A stretch of 64,000 nt of DNA from CAZVFX01 sp964626565. GTDB lineage: Bacteria; Myxococcota_A; UBA9042; CAIXZC01. Of the stretch, positions 1 to 9,014 are shown one piece after another. The first letter of the stretch is position 1, and each line of letters starts with the position of its first letter. The notes below the pieces were generated by a model. The model did not search any database and was not told the origin of the DNA. It worked only from the letters and a program-made list of their open reading frames with translations. Both the position numbers and the translations under genes were made by a program. The stretch lies in assembly GCA_964626565.1 (NCBI GenBank), contig CAZVFX010000019.1, forward strand, positions 1 to 64,000. The letters are read 5' to 3'.

Positions 1-13
1 CTAGGGAGAAAAG

Positions 14-391
14 ATGAGCGACGAAAAGAAGAAATGGGAGATTGAAAAGCTGGGTGAACTTACGCTGGACGAGCTGAAATCGATTTTCGGCTACGAGGCG
101 AGCGAACTGGCTCCGTTTTCCGGGAAGCCGCTGGCCAGAGTGCACACCTGCCAAAACAGGGTGCAGGGAGATTTCCTGGTGGGAATCCTCGACCAGGAAG
201 GCATTCCGGCACTGCATCAGTCAACCAAGGACACAGCCTATGACGGGCTGTTCCAACCCCAGTGGGGATTCGGGTTCGTGATCACTCGGCAGGAAGATGC
301 CTATCGGGCCCAGACAATTATCGAGTCGGTGCTGGCAACTATTGAGAAGGAAGCTGAGCTGGCGGCGGAACAGGAGGAAACGGATGAATAG
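14..391 (+). CDS. DUF2007-like small protein
   Basis: 125 residues, cytoplasmic (no signal peptide or membrane segment). The central part, about residues 38-100, has the layout of DUF2007-type putative signal-transducing domains: a strand with LARVHTC, a helix carrying a D-F-L-V-G-I-L-D-Q-E-G-I pattern, then a strand ending in FVITRQEDAYRA. The C-terminus is strongly acidic (EKEAELAAEQEE). The ATG is preceded by GGGAGA at a good distance. The stop overlaps the start of the next gene in another frame, so the two are probably translationally coupled. Only the fold family is suggested; the role is unknown. The gene lies at the window edge and more operon members may lie upstream. Confidence 0.6.
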   Translation: MSDEKKKWEIEKLGELTLDELKSIFGYEASELAPFSGKPLARVHTCQNRVQGDFLVGILDQEGIPALHQSTKDTAYDGLFQPQWGFGFVITRQEDAYRAQTIIESVLATIEKEAELAAEQEETDE

Positions 392-842
392 CATTCACAA
401 GACTGCTTTTATTGCCGGCGCGTTGTTTACGGCCGCTGTGGTGGTTGCGTTCCTCGCACTCCACTGGGCTGCACCGGCAGCCGCGGATGATGCCGAGCAC
501 AGCCGGCAGCTCACCACCCTGTCCTACGATTGGGATTCATCAAATACCACGGTCACGCTCTTCAGCGTCCCCGAAGGGCAGCGGCTGGTAGTGACCGATG
601 TGTGCTCGTTCTGGTGGGGCAACGGGGCGGCGCAACGGCTGTACGTGTACCAGGACGCAGAGCTCAAGGCGTCCTTCCTGGCCAGCGGCCGGGGGCACGA
701 CGGCTCCAACAATTTTAACGCGTTCAACTCGTGCTTTTCGAGCAGTCAATCCGGGTTGTTGTTTGAGGCAGGTACGCAGGTGAGGGTAGTGCCGAGCACC
801 ACCTTTCTGTCGGTTACTATGACCGGATACCTGGAACGCTAG
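384..842 (+). CDS. Small exported protein of unknown function
   Basis: 152 residues from the ATG at 384, which sits inside the end of the preceding gene and has AGGAGG seven bases upstream. A longer open frame begins further upstream but lacks this ribosome site and would put the signal peptide in the middle. Residues 1-37 form a Sec signal peptide: Lys at position 6, a hydrophobic stretch through FIAGALFTAAVVVAFLAL, and an APAAADD cleavage region. The rest looks like a beta-rich secreted domain with two Cys (DVCSFWW and FNSCFSS) that could form a disulfide. No family was recognised. It is convergent with the next gene and overlaps it by 26 bp. Confidence 0.6.
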   Translation: MNSIHKTAFIAGALFTAAVVVAFLALHWAAPAAADDAEHSRQLTTLSYDWDSSNTTVTLFSVPEGQRLVVTDVCSFWWGNGAAQRLYVYQDAELKASFLASGRGHDGSNNFNAFNSCFSSSQSGLLFEAGTQVRVVPSTTFLSVTMTGYLER

Positions 843-3198
843 TCTTCCTGAGTACAGCCAGGCCGAGCAGCATGAGCGCCAGCATAATGACGCTCATGGG
901 ATTGCCCCGAGTCGATACGCTGCAGTCATCCCCACCACCGCCGCCACCACCGCCACCGCCGCCGCCGATATCTTCTTCGGCAGCCGCGTCTCCGGCGATA
1001 ATGTCTCCAGTCGGGTCTTCTTCGACAACCACTACGTCTTCAACGCACATGAATACGTCGGAGCACGAGAGCCCTTCGCCACACTCGCCGCAGGAACCAC
1101 CGCAGCCATCGTCGCCGCACTCTTTCCCCTCGCACAGGGGAACGCACCCGCACATCCCGCCGGCACACTCGGCGCCTTCATCACATTCTCCGCACACGCC
1201 GCCGCAACCGTCGTCGCCGCACTCCTTGCCCGCACAGTTGGCCTCCGCATCGCAAACCACGCACAGGCCTTCCAGGCACACTACTCCCTTGCCCGAGCAC
1301 TGGCCACAGGAGTAGCCGCCGCCGTTGTCGCCGCACTCCTTACCCGCGCACCCGGGCGGGAAGTCGTAGGAGTAGCAATCCCTCGGGAACGCGCCCGACG
1401 GGTCCTCACCGTTGGCGCCGCAGTCATACCAGTTCTGCTCGCTGAACCAGCCGCAATCGTCGCCGCCGCAGTCGCTCAGGACCAAGCTGCCGCCGTCGCA
1501 GTAGACCATCGTCGAGCCGTCACAACACCCTTCATACTGGATGCCGTCGCAAGCATCGGAAGTGCAAACACCGTAGGAGCAGGTGGCACCGCCTGTGCAG
1601 CCGCAATCAGCAGCGCACAACTCGCAGTTCTCACCCTTGTCGCACGTGCCGTTGCCGCAGTTGCTGGAGGAACACGACTGAGAAGCGAAGGAGCAGATTG
1701 TTCCCTCTTCACAGCCACAATCCGCGCCGCAGGAGTAGCAGTTCTCGCCCGCATCGCAGGTGCCGTCGCCACAGGTGGCCGGGATCGCACAGCCGGCAGC
1801 CTCACAGTAGTTGCACAGGCACTCCCAGGCCGGTCCCCAGCAACCGGGAACGTCTTCGCTGGGCGGCAGGCAGACACCGGAATAGGCACCCTCTTCACCC
1901 ACGCACGCGCCGTTCACGCACTCGCCGTCCGCAACCCACTTCTCAAGGGGCAGGGCAGGTACGGTTCTCGTCACACAGTGTACCGCGCCCGAAAGCAGCG
2001 AAATCGAATCACTGATAATGCCCACATGATCCCAGTCGGGAAGCCCTTCCTCCCACACCGCCAAAGCCTCGGCCTCAAGATCCTTGTCCACGGTGTAGAT
2101 GGGCCACAGGTTGGCCTTCTTCGTACCATCGGCGCTGACGAACAGGGTCGAGTTGATAAAGGTACGGGGAACATTCTGCTTTGGGTTGGGCATGGGGATA
2201 CGATAGACGGTTATGCCGCCGGAGCCGTCGTCATATTCCAGGCTCTCCAGCAGTTCCGCATTGTCATCCATACGCTTATCGTTGGTGGAGTCCTTGACCA
2301 CAGTGTAGTCGCCGACGAACGCCACGTGCTTGCCGCCCAACTTGAAGAACATGTCAATGTGGCCGGTGCCGTCGTTGGTGATCTCTTTTAGAACCACGGA
2401 TTCCTTGCATCCGAAATAGTTCTCATTCACCCAGTGCACGTCGTCGAAGCTCATGCCGGTGTAGTAGTAGGTACGTTCACCAAAATAGCAGTATTGATCG
2501 CCGTCCGCCTGGAAGTTGCCGCCCTCAAAATCGAAGGGCGAACGATAGGTGTTCACCCCTATGGCGTTGCCCAACCGGGTGGGGATTGCATCATCCAGAA
2601 CTCGAGGATGATAGTATCGCCAGTCGGCGAAGGCGACGGTCCCGGCATCTTCATCAACCAGGGGGAACGGGCCGTAGTCGATCATCCAGATGGCGTCATT
2701 CACAATGTCGAAGTACTTCACGCGATCGGCCATTACCGCATCGGAAACCCCCGCCAGCTTCATCTTGTTCTCGAAATCACTCTTTGCACCCGGAGCTTCG
2801 ACGATCACCCACATTTCACCGATCTCCACGGACGCGGCCGCGGTATCCACCAGGGTCTGCGAAACCTGGGCATCAGCCGGGAGATAGTTCGAGTAGGCGA
2901 TCAGGTTGGCCACCATCGGCTCCCACTCCCTCATCGGACGGACATTTCCGGTGGGGGGCTTGGTGATATTGTACCACTGCGGGTGCAGCGCCCTGAAATC
3001 GGTGGCACTGTCGGCCTTGCCCGGAATACGGTGCTCCCAGGGCAGCTTATGGGCCGGTAGGAACGCCGGGTTCTTCACCGCCGACGTCTTCGGCGAAGCC
3101 TTCTCCACCCCGGCGGGCATCTTGGCCGCGAAATCTACTGAATTCTCGCAGGCGAACAACGCCAACGCACACACCGCCAATATCAGTCTCTTGAACAT
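817..3198 (-). CDS. Secreted agmatine deiminase/PAD-family protein with Cys-rich repeats and MYXO-CTERM-like tail
   Basis: 793 residues from the ATG at 3198, chosen because GGGAGGGA precedes it and a lipoprotein-type signal (ALALFACENS, Cys 17) follows at once. Residues about 80-420 match the Porphyromonas-type peptidylarginine deiminase / agmatine deiminase family: IWMIDYGP (Asp 174), FEGGNFQADGD, GTGHIDMF (His 280) and SGAVHCVT with the expected nucleophilic Cys 408. The family hydrolyses guanidino groups to ureido groups plus ammonia. After this come Cys-rich modules of the CGDGTCDAGENC and C-x-GKECGDDGCGG types, a poly-Gly tract, Cys, a hydrophobic helix and basic residues, resembling a MYXO-CTERM surface-sorting tail. 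Substrate (agmatine, arginine or protein arginine) cannot be told. A lipobox-like N-terminus plus a C-terminal sorting tail is odd. Confidence 0.75.
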   Translation of the reverse strand: MFKRLILAVCALALFACENSVDFAAKMPAGVEKASPKTSAVKNPAFLPAHKLPWEHRIPGKADSATDFRALHPQWYNITKPPTGNVRPMREWEPMVANLIAYSNYLPADAQVSQTLVDTAAASVEIGEMWVIVEAPGAKSDFENKMKLAGVSDAVMADRVKYFDIVNDAIWMIDYGPFPLVDEDAGTVAFADWRYYHPRVLDDAIPTRLGNAIGVNTYRSPFDFEGGNFQADGDQYCYFGERTYYYTGMSFDDVHWVNENYFGCKESVVLKEITNDGTGHIDMFFKLGGKHVAFVGDYTVVKDSTNDKRMDDNAELLESLEYDDGSGGITVYRIPMPNPKQNVPRTFINSTLFVSADGTKKANLWPIYTVDKDLEAEALAVWEEGLPDWDHVGIISDSISLLSGAVHCVTRTVPALPLEKWVADGECVNGACVGEEGAYSGVCLPPSEDVPGCWGPAWECLCNYCEAAGCAIPATCGDGTCDAGENCYSCGADCGCEEGTICSFASQSCSSSNCGNGTCDKGENCELCAADCGCTGGATCSYGVCTSDACDGIQYEGCCDGSTMVYCDGGSLVLSDCGGDDCGWFSEQNWYDCGANGEDPSGAFPRDCYSYDFPPGCAGKECGDNGGGYSCGQCSGKGVVCLEGLCVVCDAEANCAGKECGDDGCGGVCGECDEGAECAGGMCGCVPLCEGKECGDDGCGGSCGECGEGLSCSDVFMCVEDVVVVEEDPTGDIIAGDAAAEEDIGGGGGGGGGGGGDDCSVSTRGNPMSVIMLALMLLGLAVLRKTSVPGIRS

Positions 3199-3318
3199 AC
3201 TTCCCTCCCAATCACGCACACGCGGGTTATCAACCAACACACGATACAGACCCGACAGGAGGTAAACAAGCTTTTTTGTTGAGAAGCAGCTCGCCGCCAG
3301 CTCCAAATCCGCACGTGA

Positions 3319-3347
3319 TTGCGGCCTGCCGGAGGATGTGCTATCTT
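3319..3347 (+). promoter_or_regulatory. Possible sigma-70-type promoter for the PilZ gene
   Basis: TTGCGG, 17 bases, TATCTT, lying about 80 bases before the PilZ start in the divergent gap between the deiminase-like gene and the PilZ gene. It is a partial match (four of six bases in each box), so this is a weak prediction. Confidence 0.3.
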
Positions 3348-3425
3348 CGAAGTGGAGATATGTTGGATTTTCGGTGAACTACTCGGGACCGCACATGATT
3401 CGGTTCCGATGTCGGGAGGTGGGCC

Positions 3426-3950
3426 TTGGCTCTCAAAGACCTGTCAGCAGCGATTGGCGACTACCTGACGTTCAGAGGTCGGCTACGCGCCGGCGAGCGC
3501 TTGACCAGTGTTGAGCAAGAGGAATACGAGAACCTGGTGGAGTTGCTGGACCTGTTTATCAGCCGGAAAGCTGGTGAACCTCCTCTGGTGAGCGTCACCC
3601 GCCGCAAGGGGCGTCGTTCTTCCATTCGCGTCCCGGTGGAGGTGAGGGCGGTACTGAAATCGGCTTCGGACTTGCGCGAATGCATGGCGCTGAACTTATC
3701 GGAAGGCGGAGTCTTCCTTGCCACCGACGACATCCTGCCCTTGGGCACCGAAACTGACCTGGTGCTGGAGCTGGCGGAAGAGAAGACCGAAGTGTCCGTG
3801 AGCGGCATCGTGCAATGGCAATGCTCCGGGAACGACGATCCACTCCCTGAAGGTATCGGAATCCTCTTCACGGACCTGGACGACAAACAGAGTGCTGCCC
3901 TGCGGCGGTTCATCGACGGTGAAACTGAAGCCCTGGTTGAATTGATGTAA
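3426..3950 (+). CDS. PilZ domain c-di-GMP-binding protein
   Basis: 174 residues. The start is a TTG with GGGAGGTG seven bases upstream; no in-frame ATG or GTG fits better. Residues 1-50 are a helical N-terminal extension. The PilZ domain covers about residues 58-165 and carries both c-di-GMP-binding signatures: the Arg-rich RRKGRRSSIR loop and NLSEGGVFL (the D/N-x-S-x-x-G motif). Variants like this are common in Myxococcota, where they serve as receptors for motility and surface responses. Which process it controls here is unknown. It is convergent with the Lon-like protease, with an 8-base gap. Confidence 0.85.
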   Translation: MALKDLSAAIGDYLTFRGRLRAGERLTSVEQEEYENLVELLDLFISRKAGEPPLVSVTRRKGRRSSIRVPVEVRAVLKSASDLRECMALNLSEGGVFLATDDILPLGTETDLVLELAEEKTEVSVSGIVQWQCSGNDDPLPEGIGILFTDLDDKQSAALRRFIDGETEALVELM

Positions 3951-3958
3951 GTCTTGGA

Positions 3959-6337
3959 CTAGTCATCCCCCTGCAACACCTCTCCGTATCGACAAAGGGT
4001 CTCTTGCGCCAATGCGTAAACCGAATCTTCGGGCCCATATCTGCCCTTGGGGCCGGCCTGTCCCGCGGAACGACCGGTGAGTATCTCCACAGCCTCTTCC
4101 ACTCTGGAAACAGTGTGCACGGCAAAACGACCATCTGCAACCGCTGCGACCACTTCATCCTTCAGCATCAGGTTGCGGACGTTGGCCGCGGGAATGACCA
4201 CCCCCTGTTCCCCGGTCAGCCCTTCTTCGAGGCAAAGCTGAAACCACGCCTCGATCTTCTCGTTGATTCCGCCCACAGGCTGAACATCGCCCTGTTGGTT
4301 CACTGAGCCGGTGACTGCGAACCCCTGCTTTAACGGCACTCCGGAGAGGCTCGACAAGATTGCGGACAACTCCGCAATAGAGGCGCTATCGCCATCGATG
4401 TGGCCGTACGACTGCTCGAAGCACACGCTCACCGTGACCGATAACGGCTCGGTCTGCCCGAACGTCGCTCCCAAATACCCCGAGATGATAAGTATCCCCT
4501 TGGAGTGAATGCGTCCCGACAGCTTCGATTCGCGCTCCACGTTGACGATTCCTGCTTTGCCTGCATAGACGGCCGCGGTGATCCGGGCCGGCTTTCCGAA
4601 CAGCGCGTTCCCAACCTCATACACGGCCAGGCCGTTGACAGCCCCTACCCGGTCGCCCGAGACCGCAATGAAGATGCTGTGCTCGAGGATCTCTTCGCGC
4701 AACTTCTCCTCCAGCAAGGAGAGGCGATATTCCCGTTGGGCGAGGGCCTCGGCCAGATGGCCCCTGGTAATGAGGTCAACCGAATCCTCTCCGGCCAGCG
4801 AATCCGCCTCGATGAGCATGTTGCAAATCTCGTTGAATTGCAGAGTCACGCGCTCCTTGGAGTCCACAAGCCTCGAACCGAATTCCACAATGGCGGCAAC
4901 GCCGTCGGCAGTTACCTGCCGCAACCCCTCGTTACGGCAGGTGGTAGCAACAAAACGAGCGTACTGATCGACCGAATCGGCCGTCCGCTTCATCTCGAAA
5001 TCAAATTCCGATTTCACTTGAAACAGCTTCCGGAAATCCTCGTCGTGGCGATAGAGCAGGTCGTACACGTGGGCCGGACCGATCAGCACGATTTTCATGC
5101 TCACCGGGATCGGCTCCGGGCGGATGCCGGAGGTGGGAAGGACCCCCAGGTGCTCGCCCATGTCCTCGATGGTGGACTCCCGATAACGCAGGATAGTCTT
5201 GAGATTCTCCCACACGAGGGGATAGGCGAACAGATCATTGGTGTTGATGAGAAGATAGCCGCCGTTGGCTCTAAGCACCGAACCCGCCTTCACCATGGTG
5301 AAGTCGGTGAAATAGACCCCGTTCTCCACCTTCTTTTCGACCTTGCCGAACAGATTGTAGTACGAGGGTCTCGGCTCCACAATCAGAGGCGCCCCTTCCA
5401 GCTCTCCGTTGTCCACCACGACGTTGACTTTGTATTCGACAAAGCTCCGCAGCGCAGCTTCGACAACCGGGTTGCCCCCTTCCTCCGGTTCGGCCACGAA
5501 TCTGGCCAGATTGGCCAGGATATGGTCCCTCACCCCGGAAAGGTAGTCGCCGACCCGCTTCACCTTCGAATAGCGTCGTTTCAGACGCCGGATCGGCCGG
5601 CTGCAAACCTGGCGAGCCAGGCTCTCCTGCTTGCGCTTGATACCCGCTTGAGTGCCCGCCTCTATATCCCTGGTCTTGGACACGAAGTCGTGGATATGCG
5701 GGTCCAACTGCCGCCGCCGCTCTTCGATCTCTTTCTTCTCTTCGGGAGTCAGGGCCTCATATTCCTTGTTGGTCAGCGCCTTTTCCTCTTTTAGCGGCAC
5801 GGTGACCAGACCCGTCTTGGTGGACTTCACAGAAAAGCCTACGCTGGCTGCCTGTTCCGACAGTTCGACGAAGTTCTCATGCTCCATGACCAGACTTCCG
5901 CTTACGATCTGCTGCACCTCTTCCTGGTGGTCCCGCTCGCGAAATGCCCGGGGCAGTTCCTCCTTCAGGTGATCGACCAGCCAGTCCATGTCGGCTGCGA
6001 ACTTACGTCCCTTGCCCGGGGGAAACTCCAGCGCACAGGGCCGCTCCCGGTCCCTGAAATTGTAGACCAGCGCCCAATCGGACGGGGTGGGCCGGCGGCC
6101 AGCCGCATCCTTGATTATGGTGCGCACGATGGTGGTACGGCCGGTTCCCGATGCGCCCGCCACAAAAACGTTGTAGTTGCGCTTGTCGATGTTGAGGCCG
6201 GTCTTCAGCGACCGCACCGCGCGTTCCTGCTCGATAACCCCTTCGAGGACGTCCAGTTCCGCCGTCGTTTTGAACTTAAACTGCGAAGCATCGCAACGCT
6301 TCTGCAACTGTTTGGAAGTCAGCTTGGTGCCCTTCAC
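3959..6337 (-). CDS. Lon-like ATP-dependent serine protease (AAA plus S16 domain)
   Basis: 792 residues from the GTG at 6337, which has AGGAG eight bases upstream; an upstream ATG at 6415 would read into the previous gene and has no ribosome site. The N-terminus has the family pattern (RCDASQFKF, then GVIEQERAVRSL), followed by a Walker A-like GASGTGRTT. Then comes a long charged helical insert, and an AAA region with NGGYLLINTNDLF. The C-terminal S16 protease domain shows the Ser-Lys dyad regions GDSASIAEL and GGINEKIEA. This is the short soluble Lon-like group (AAA_32/Lon_C), lacking the N-terminal domain of classical Lon. It likely degrades damaged or regulatory cytoplasmic proteins; its targets are unknown. 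It follows the GH57-GalT gene after an 11-base gap. Confidence 0.85.
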   Translation of the reverse strand: MKGTKLTSKQLQKRCDASQFKFKTTAELDVLEGVIEQERAVRSLKTGLNIDKRNYNVFVAGASGTGRTTIVRTIIKDAAGRRPTPSDWALVYNFRDRERPCALEFPPGKGRKFAADMDWLVDHLKEELPRAFRERDHQEEVQQIVSGSLVMEHENFVELSEQAASVGFSVKSTKTGLVTVPLKEEKALTNKEYEALTPEEKKEIEERRRQLDPHIHDFVSKTRDIEAGTQAGIKRKQESLARQVCSRPIRRLKRRYSKVKRVGDYLSGVRDHILANLARFVAEPEEGGNPVVEAALRSFVEYKVNVVVDNGELEGAPLIVEPRPSYYNLFGKVEKKVENGVYFTDFTMVKAGSVLRANGGYLLINTNDLFAYPLVWENLKTILRYRESTIEDMGEHLGVLPTSGIRPEPIPVSMKIVLIGPAHVYDLLYRHDEDFRKLFQVKSEFDFEMKRTADSVDQYARFVATTCRNEGLRQVTADGVAAIVEFGSRLVDSKERVTLQFNEICNMLIEADSLAGEDSVDLITRGHLAEALAQREYRLSLLEEKLREEILEHSIFIAVSGDRVGAVNGLAVYEVGNALFGKPARITAAVYAGKAGIVNVERESKLSGRIHSKGILIISGYLGATFGQTEPLSVTVSVCFEQSYGHIDGDSASIAELSAILSSLSGVPLKQGFAVTGSVNQQGDVQPVGGINEKIEAWFQLCLEEGLTGEQGVVIPAANVRNLMLKDEVVAAVADGRFAVHTVSRVEEAVEILTGRSAGQAGPKGRYGPEDSVYALAQETLCRYGEVLQGDD

Positions 6338-6348
6338 TTTGTTCACTC

Positions 6349-8979
6349 CTACTCGCGAAGACGGCGCGCCGCTTCTTCGGGCGACACCGGATTGACGAAA
6401 CTGCCGGTTCCCCACTCGAACCCTGCGGGGATACTGAATCGAGGCAACAACTCGAAATGCCAGTGCCAGTGTGAGTCCACACTCTCACCGCCCGGTGCAT
6501 TGTGCAGCACGAGGTTGTACGGCGGTTCCTTGAGCGCCTTGTCCATTCGCCGGAGCACCTCGCCCAGGTGGTGCGCCAGTTGCAGCAGCGCGTCGTCATC
6601 CTGCAGCGCGAAATCGTGGTGATGATTCAACGGCTGCAGCCGCATCTCGCAGGGAAATCGGGAGGCGTATGGACAGTACGTGAGGAACCGTTCATCCTTA
6701 AGGACTACCCGGGCCGCAGCCTCGACTTCTGCTTCGGCGAGGTCGCAGAAGAGACAACAACTCCGGGTGCGATAATACTCGGCCGCAGATGCCAACTCGG
6801 TGGCTACCGTGCGGGGAATCATGGGCGTAGCCATTATCTGCGAGTGGGAATGGCTCAACGTCGCACCAGATTCCCGACCGCGGTTCTTCAAGGCCAGGAT
6901 GTACTTCAACCTCAAGTCCTGCCTCAAGTCCAGAATTCTGTCCCGGTAAGCCCGCAAGACGAGTGCGAAGTGTTGCGGCGGCAACTCCGAAAGGCTCTGG
7001 AGATGCTCCGGCGTTTCTATGATCACTTCATGAGCGCCCACGCCGCGCATGCTGCGGAACAGGTCCCCGCCACCCGGTTCGAGATCTCCCTCAATCCGCA
7101 AAGCTGGAAACTTGTTGGCCACTACCCGCACCAGCCAGCGGCTCGCCCCGTCCTGACGTCCAACGTCGCTATAGGTCGCGATCTGCGGCGGTGTCTCCTG
7201 TTCCCGCCCCGCGCAGAAGGGGCAACTCTCCGCCGACCCCTCGGTTCGCCCGGCGCGCTGAAAATCCTGAGGCCGCTTCCTGCGGCCCGCAGCGACAACC
7301 ACCCACCGGTTCTGCACCGGATCGTGGCGCCACTCAGGCCCTTCTGAGCGACGGCCGGCTACACCGGTATGGGCGACCGGGCGGTCCAAATCGCGGGGCG
7401 GCGTTTGCCCCAGTTTGCGATATATGGCTTGTAAGTGGTCGCGGAACAACCGGTCGAACACTCCGTCATGGTGGGAAGTGTGCCCTTCTCCGAACCACCA
7501 GAACCAGTCCGACGCCTCAGCCCGCATTACCAGGTCGGTCAACTCGGCGAGGTCAGCCGGCTCCGTCTTCTCGTCGCGAAGGTGGGTTTCTACCGCGGCG
7601 CGAGCCCGCCCCAGATGCTCCCAGGCCCGGTTCTTCACCGGATCCCCGAGCCAGGTTGTGAAGTCTCCACCGATCCACGAACCTGCAGCCACACGCTCTA
7701 GCTCGGGTAGTTCCGTGGCAGACTCCAGAACGTCCACGGGCGAGACCACCTCAAACCGGTCATCGCCGGCCAGGGAGGAATAAAGCAGATCGACGAATCT
7801 CATGCCGCCGTGGACGTAGTATTCCCAGGCGTTTTCTCCGTCCATGGCGATGGTAACCACCGGTGACGACAGTCCGCTGGCAGTTGCCGACTTGTGAATC
7901 TCGCCCAGGAAATGGCTCACCGCAGCCTGCGGTTCCCAGCGCGAGTACTCAAACCCGGGCAGGTCGGAGAGCACCTGGTCGCGAAAGAAGATCGCGGTGT
8001 CACCACATCGCCAGGGCGTGTAAAGCAACTCCTGCCTGTTCCCGCTCCCTTCCGGCAGGCTGGAGAAGAGTATTTTCTCATCGGTAGCAATCCACTCAAC
8101 GCCGTTGGCGTTCATCAGTTTCAGCACCGGCGTGCTCACCGACCCCTCGGAGGGCCACATGCCCCTCACCCGCGACTGCAGGAGGCCGGACATAAGCGCC
8201 AGCCCATCCTCAACCTGCTTCTGAGCGTCAACGGGGTAGGCAAAACTACTCTCGGGCAAGGCGATGTCGGGTACCGCTTCCTTTGCCGAGCCGGTGTCAA
8301 CCAACAACGGCAGAATCGGGTGGTACAGCGGGGAACAACTCACATCGATGGAACCCGCGTCCAGCAAGGTCTTGTGAAGAGGCACAATTCCCTTCAGCAA
8401 TTCGACGATGGCAGCCATCAACTCCTGCTTGTCATCCGCGGTAAAATCCCGGCCCCTGGCGAACAACCGGCTCACCCTCAGGTCCTCCCGCAGTCGCTGC
8501 CCGGTCCAGGTGAGGAAGAACCACACCTGAAGGTCCCTCAACTCCGCGTCGGCAAACGCGGAGGCAGCGCCGGCCGGATCGGCGAATGCGAGCTTCTTGC
8601 CAAGCAACTCCGCATATCTGGGATATGGTTTGACCATGGTCTCTGGGTGTACAGAGAAGAAGTTGTCCAGCAGGAAGTGGCGCTCCTCTTGGGACAACTC
8701 ACCCGGCTCTTTCATCGCGACCTGCAGGAATGCGTCGACAGCTTCCCCACTGGCGTAGTCCATTAGCTGCTTGACCATCCCGGGAACCAGGTTGAACACC
8801 GGGCGGACCCCCTCGTGGCCGGCTGCCAGGGCAGGCATGTCGTAATAGTCCCGCATCGCATGCAGCAACACCCACGGGAGCTCGTAGCGTCCCGTCAGAG
8901 GGGAACGATAGGTAGGCTGGTGCATGTGCCAGAGAAGTACGATTCTGCAACGCGACGGGCCGGTCACGGGCGCCCCCAT
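6349..8979 (-). CDS. GH57 glycoside hydrolase fused to GalT-type nucleotidyltransferase
   Basis: 876 residues with two catalytic halves. Residues 10-540 are glycoside hydrolase family 57: HMHQP (18-22), GMWPSEGS with the probable nucleophile Glu 278, and AMDGENAWEYY with the probable acid/base Asp 380. Residues about 555-876 are a hexose-1-phosphate uridylyl/adenylyltransferase of the GalT superfamily: SCPFC zinc-type Cys pair, NRGRESGATLSHSHSQI with the nucleophilic His 712, and HWHWHFELLPR (837-841). GH57 enzymes cut or transfer alpha-glucan chains; GalT-type enzymes move a nucleotide between sugar phosphates. The fusion points to linked glycogen or maltooligosaccharide turnover and glucose-1-phosphate activation (inference). 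The ATG lacks a clear ribosome site. It sits between the VWA-like lipoprotein gene and the Lon-like gene on the same strand. Confidence 0.85.
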   Translation of the reverse strand: MGAPVTGPSRCRIVLLWHMHQPTYRSPLTGRYELPWVLLHAMRDYYDMPALAAGHEGVRPVFNLVPGMVKQLMDYASGEAVDAFLQVAMKEPGELSQEERHFLLDNFFSVHPETMVKPYPRYAELLGKKLAFADPAGAASAFADAELRDLQVWFFLTWTGQRLREDLRVSRLFARGRDFTADDKQELMAAIVELLKGIVPLHKTLLDAGSIDVSCSPLYHPILPLLVDTGSAKEAVPDIALPESSFAYPVDAQKQVEDGLALMSGLLQSRVRGMWPSEGSVSTPVLKLMNANGVEWIATDEKILFSSLPEGSGNRQELLYTPWRCGDTAIFFRDQVLSDLPGFEYSRWEPQAAVSHFLGEIHKSATASGLSSPVVTIAMDGENAWEYYVHGGMRFVDLLYSSLAGDDRFEVVSPVDVLESATELPELERVAAGSWIGGDFTTWLGDPVKNRAWEHLGRARAAVETHLRDEKTEPADLAELTDLVMRAEASDWFWWFGEGHTSHHDGVFDRLFRDHLQAIYRKLGQTPPRDLDRPVAHTGVAGRRSEGPEWRHDPVQNRWVVVAAGRRKRPQDFQRAGRTEGSAESCPFCAGREQETPPQIATYSDVGRQDGASRWLVRVVANKFPALRIEGDLEPGGGDLFRSMRGVGAHEVIIETPEHLQSLSELPPQHFALVLRAYRDRILDLRQDLRLKYILALKNRGRESGATLSHSHSQIMATPMIPRTVATELASAAEYYRTRSCCLFCDLAEAEVEAAARVVLKDERFLTYCPYASRFPCEMRLQPLNHHHDFALQDDDALLQLAHHLGEVLRRMDKALKEPPYNLVLHNAPGGESVDSHWHWHFELLPRFSIPAGFEWGTGSFVNPVSPEEAARRLRE

Positions 8980-9014
8980 AGGAAGTGCTGATTGAGTTCG
9001 AACGGGCCTACGTT

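Noticed and set aside
872..1315. Pro/Ser/His-rich frame opposite the deiminase-like gene
   Set aside because: It is the complement of poly-Gly and Cys-rich repeats; no ribosome site or family match.
4505..5794. Long plus-strand frame (429 codons) inside the Lon-like gene
   Set aside because: Antisense shadow of a clear protease gene in GC-rich DNA; no family motifs.
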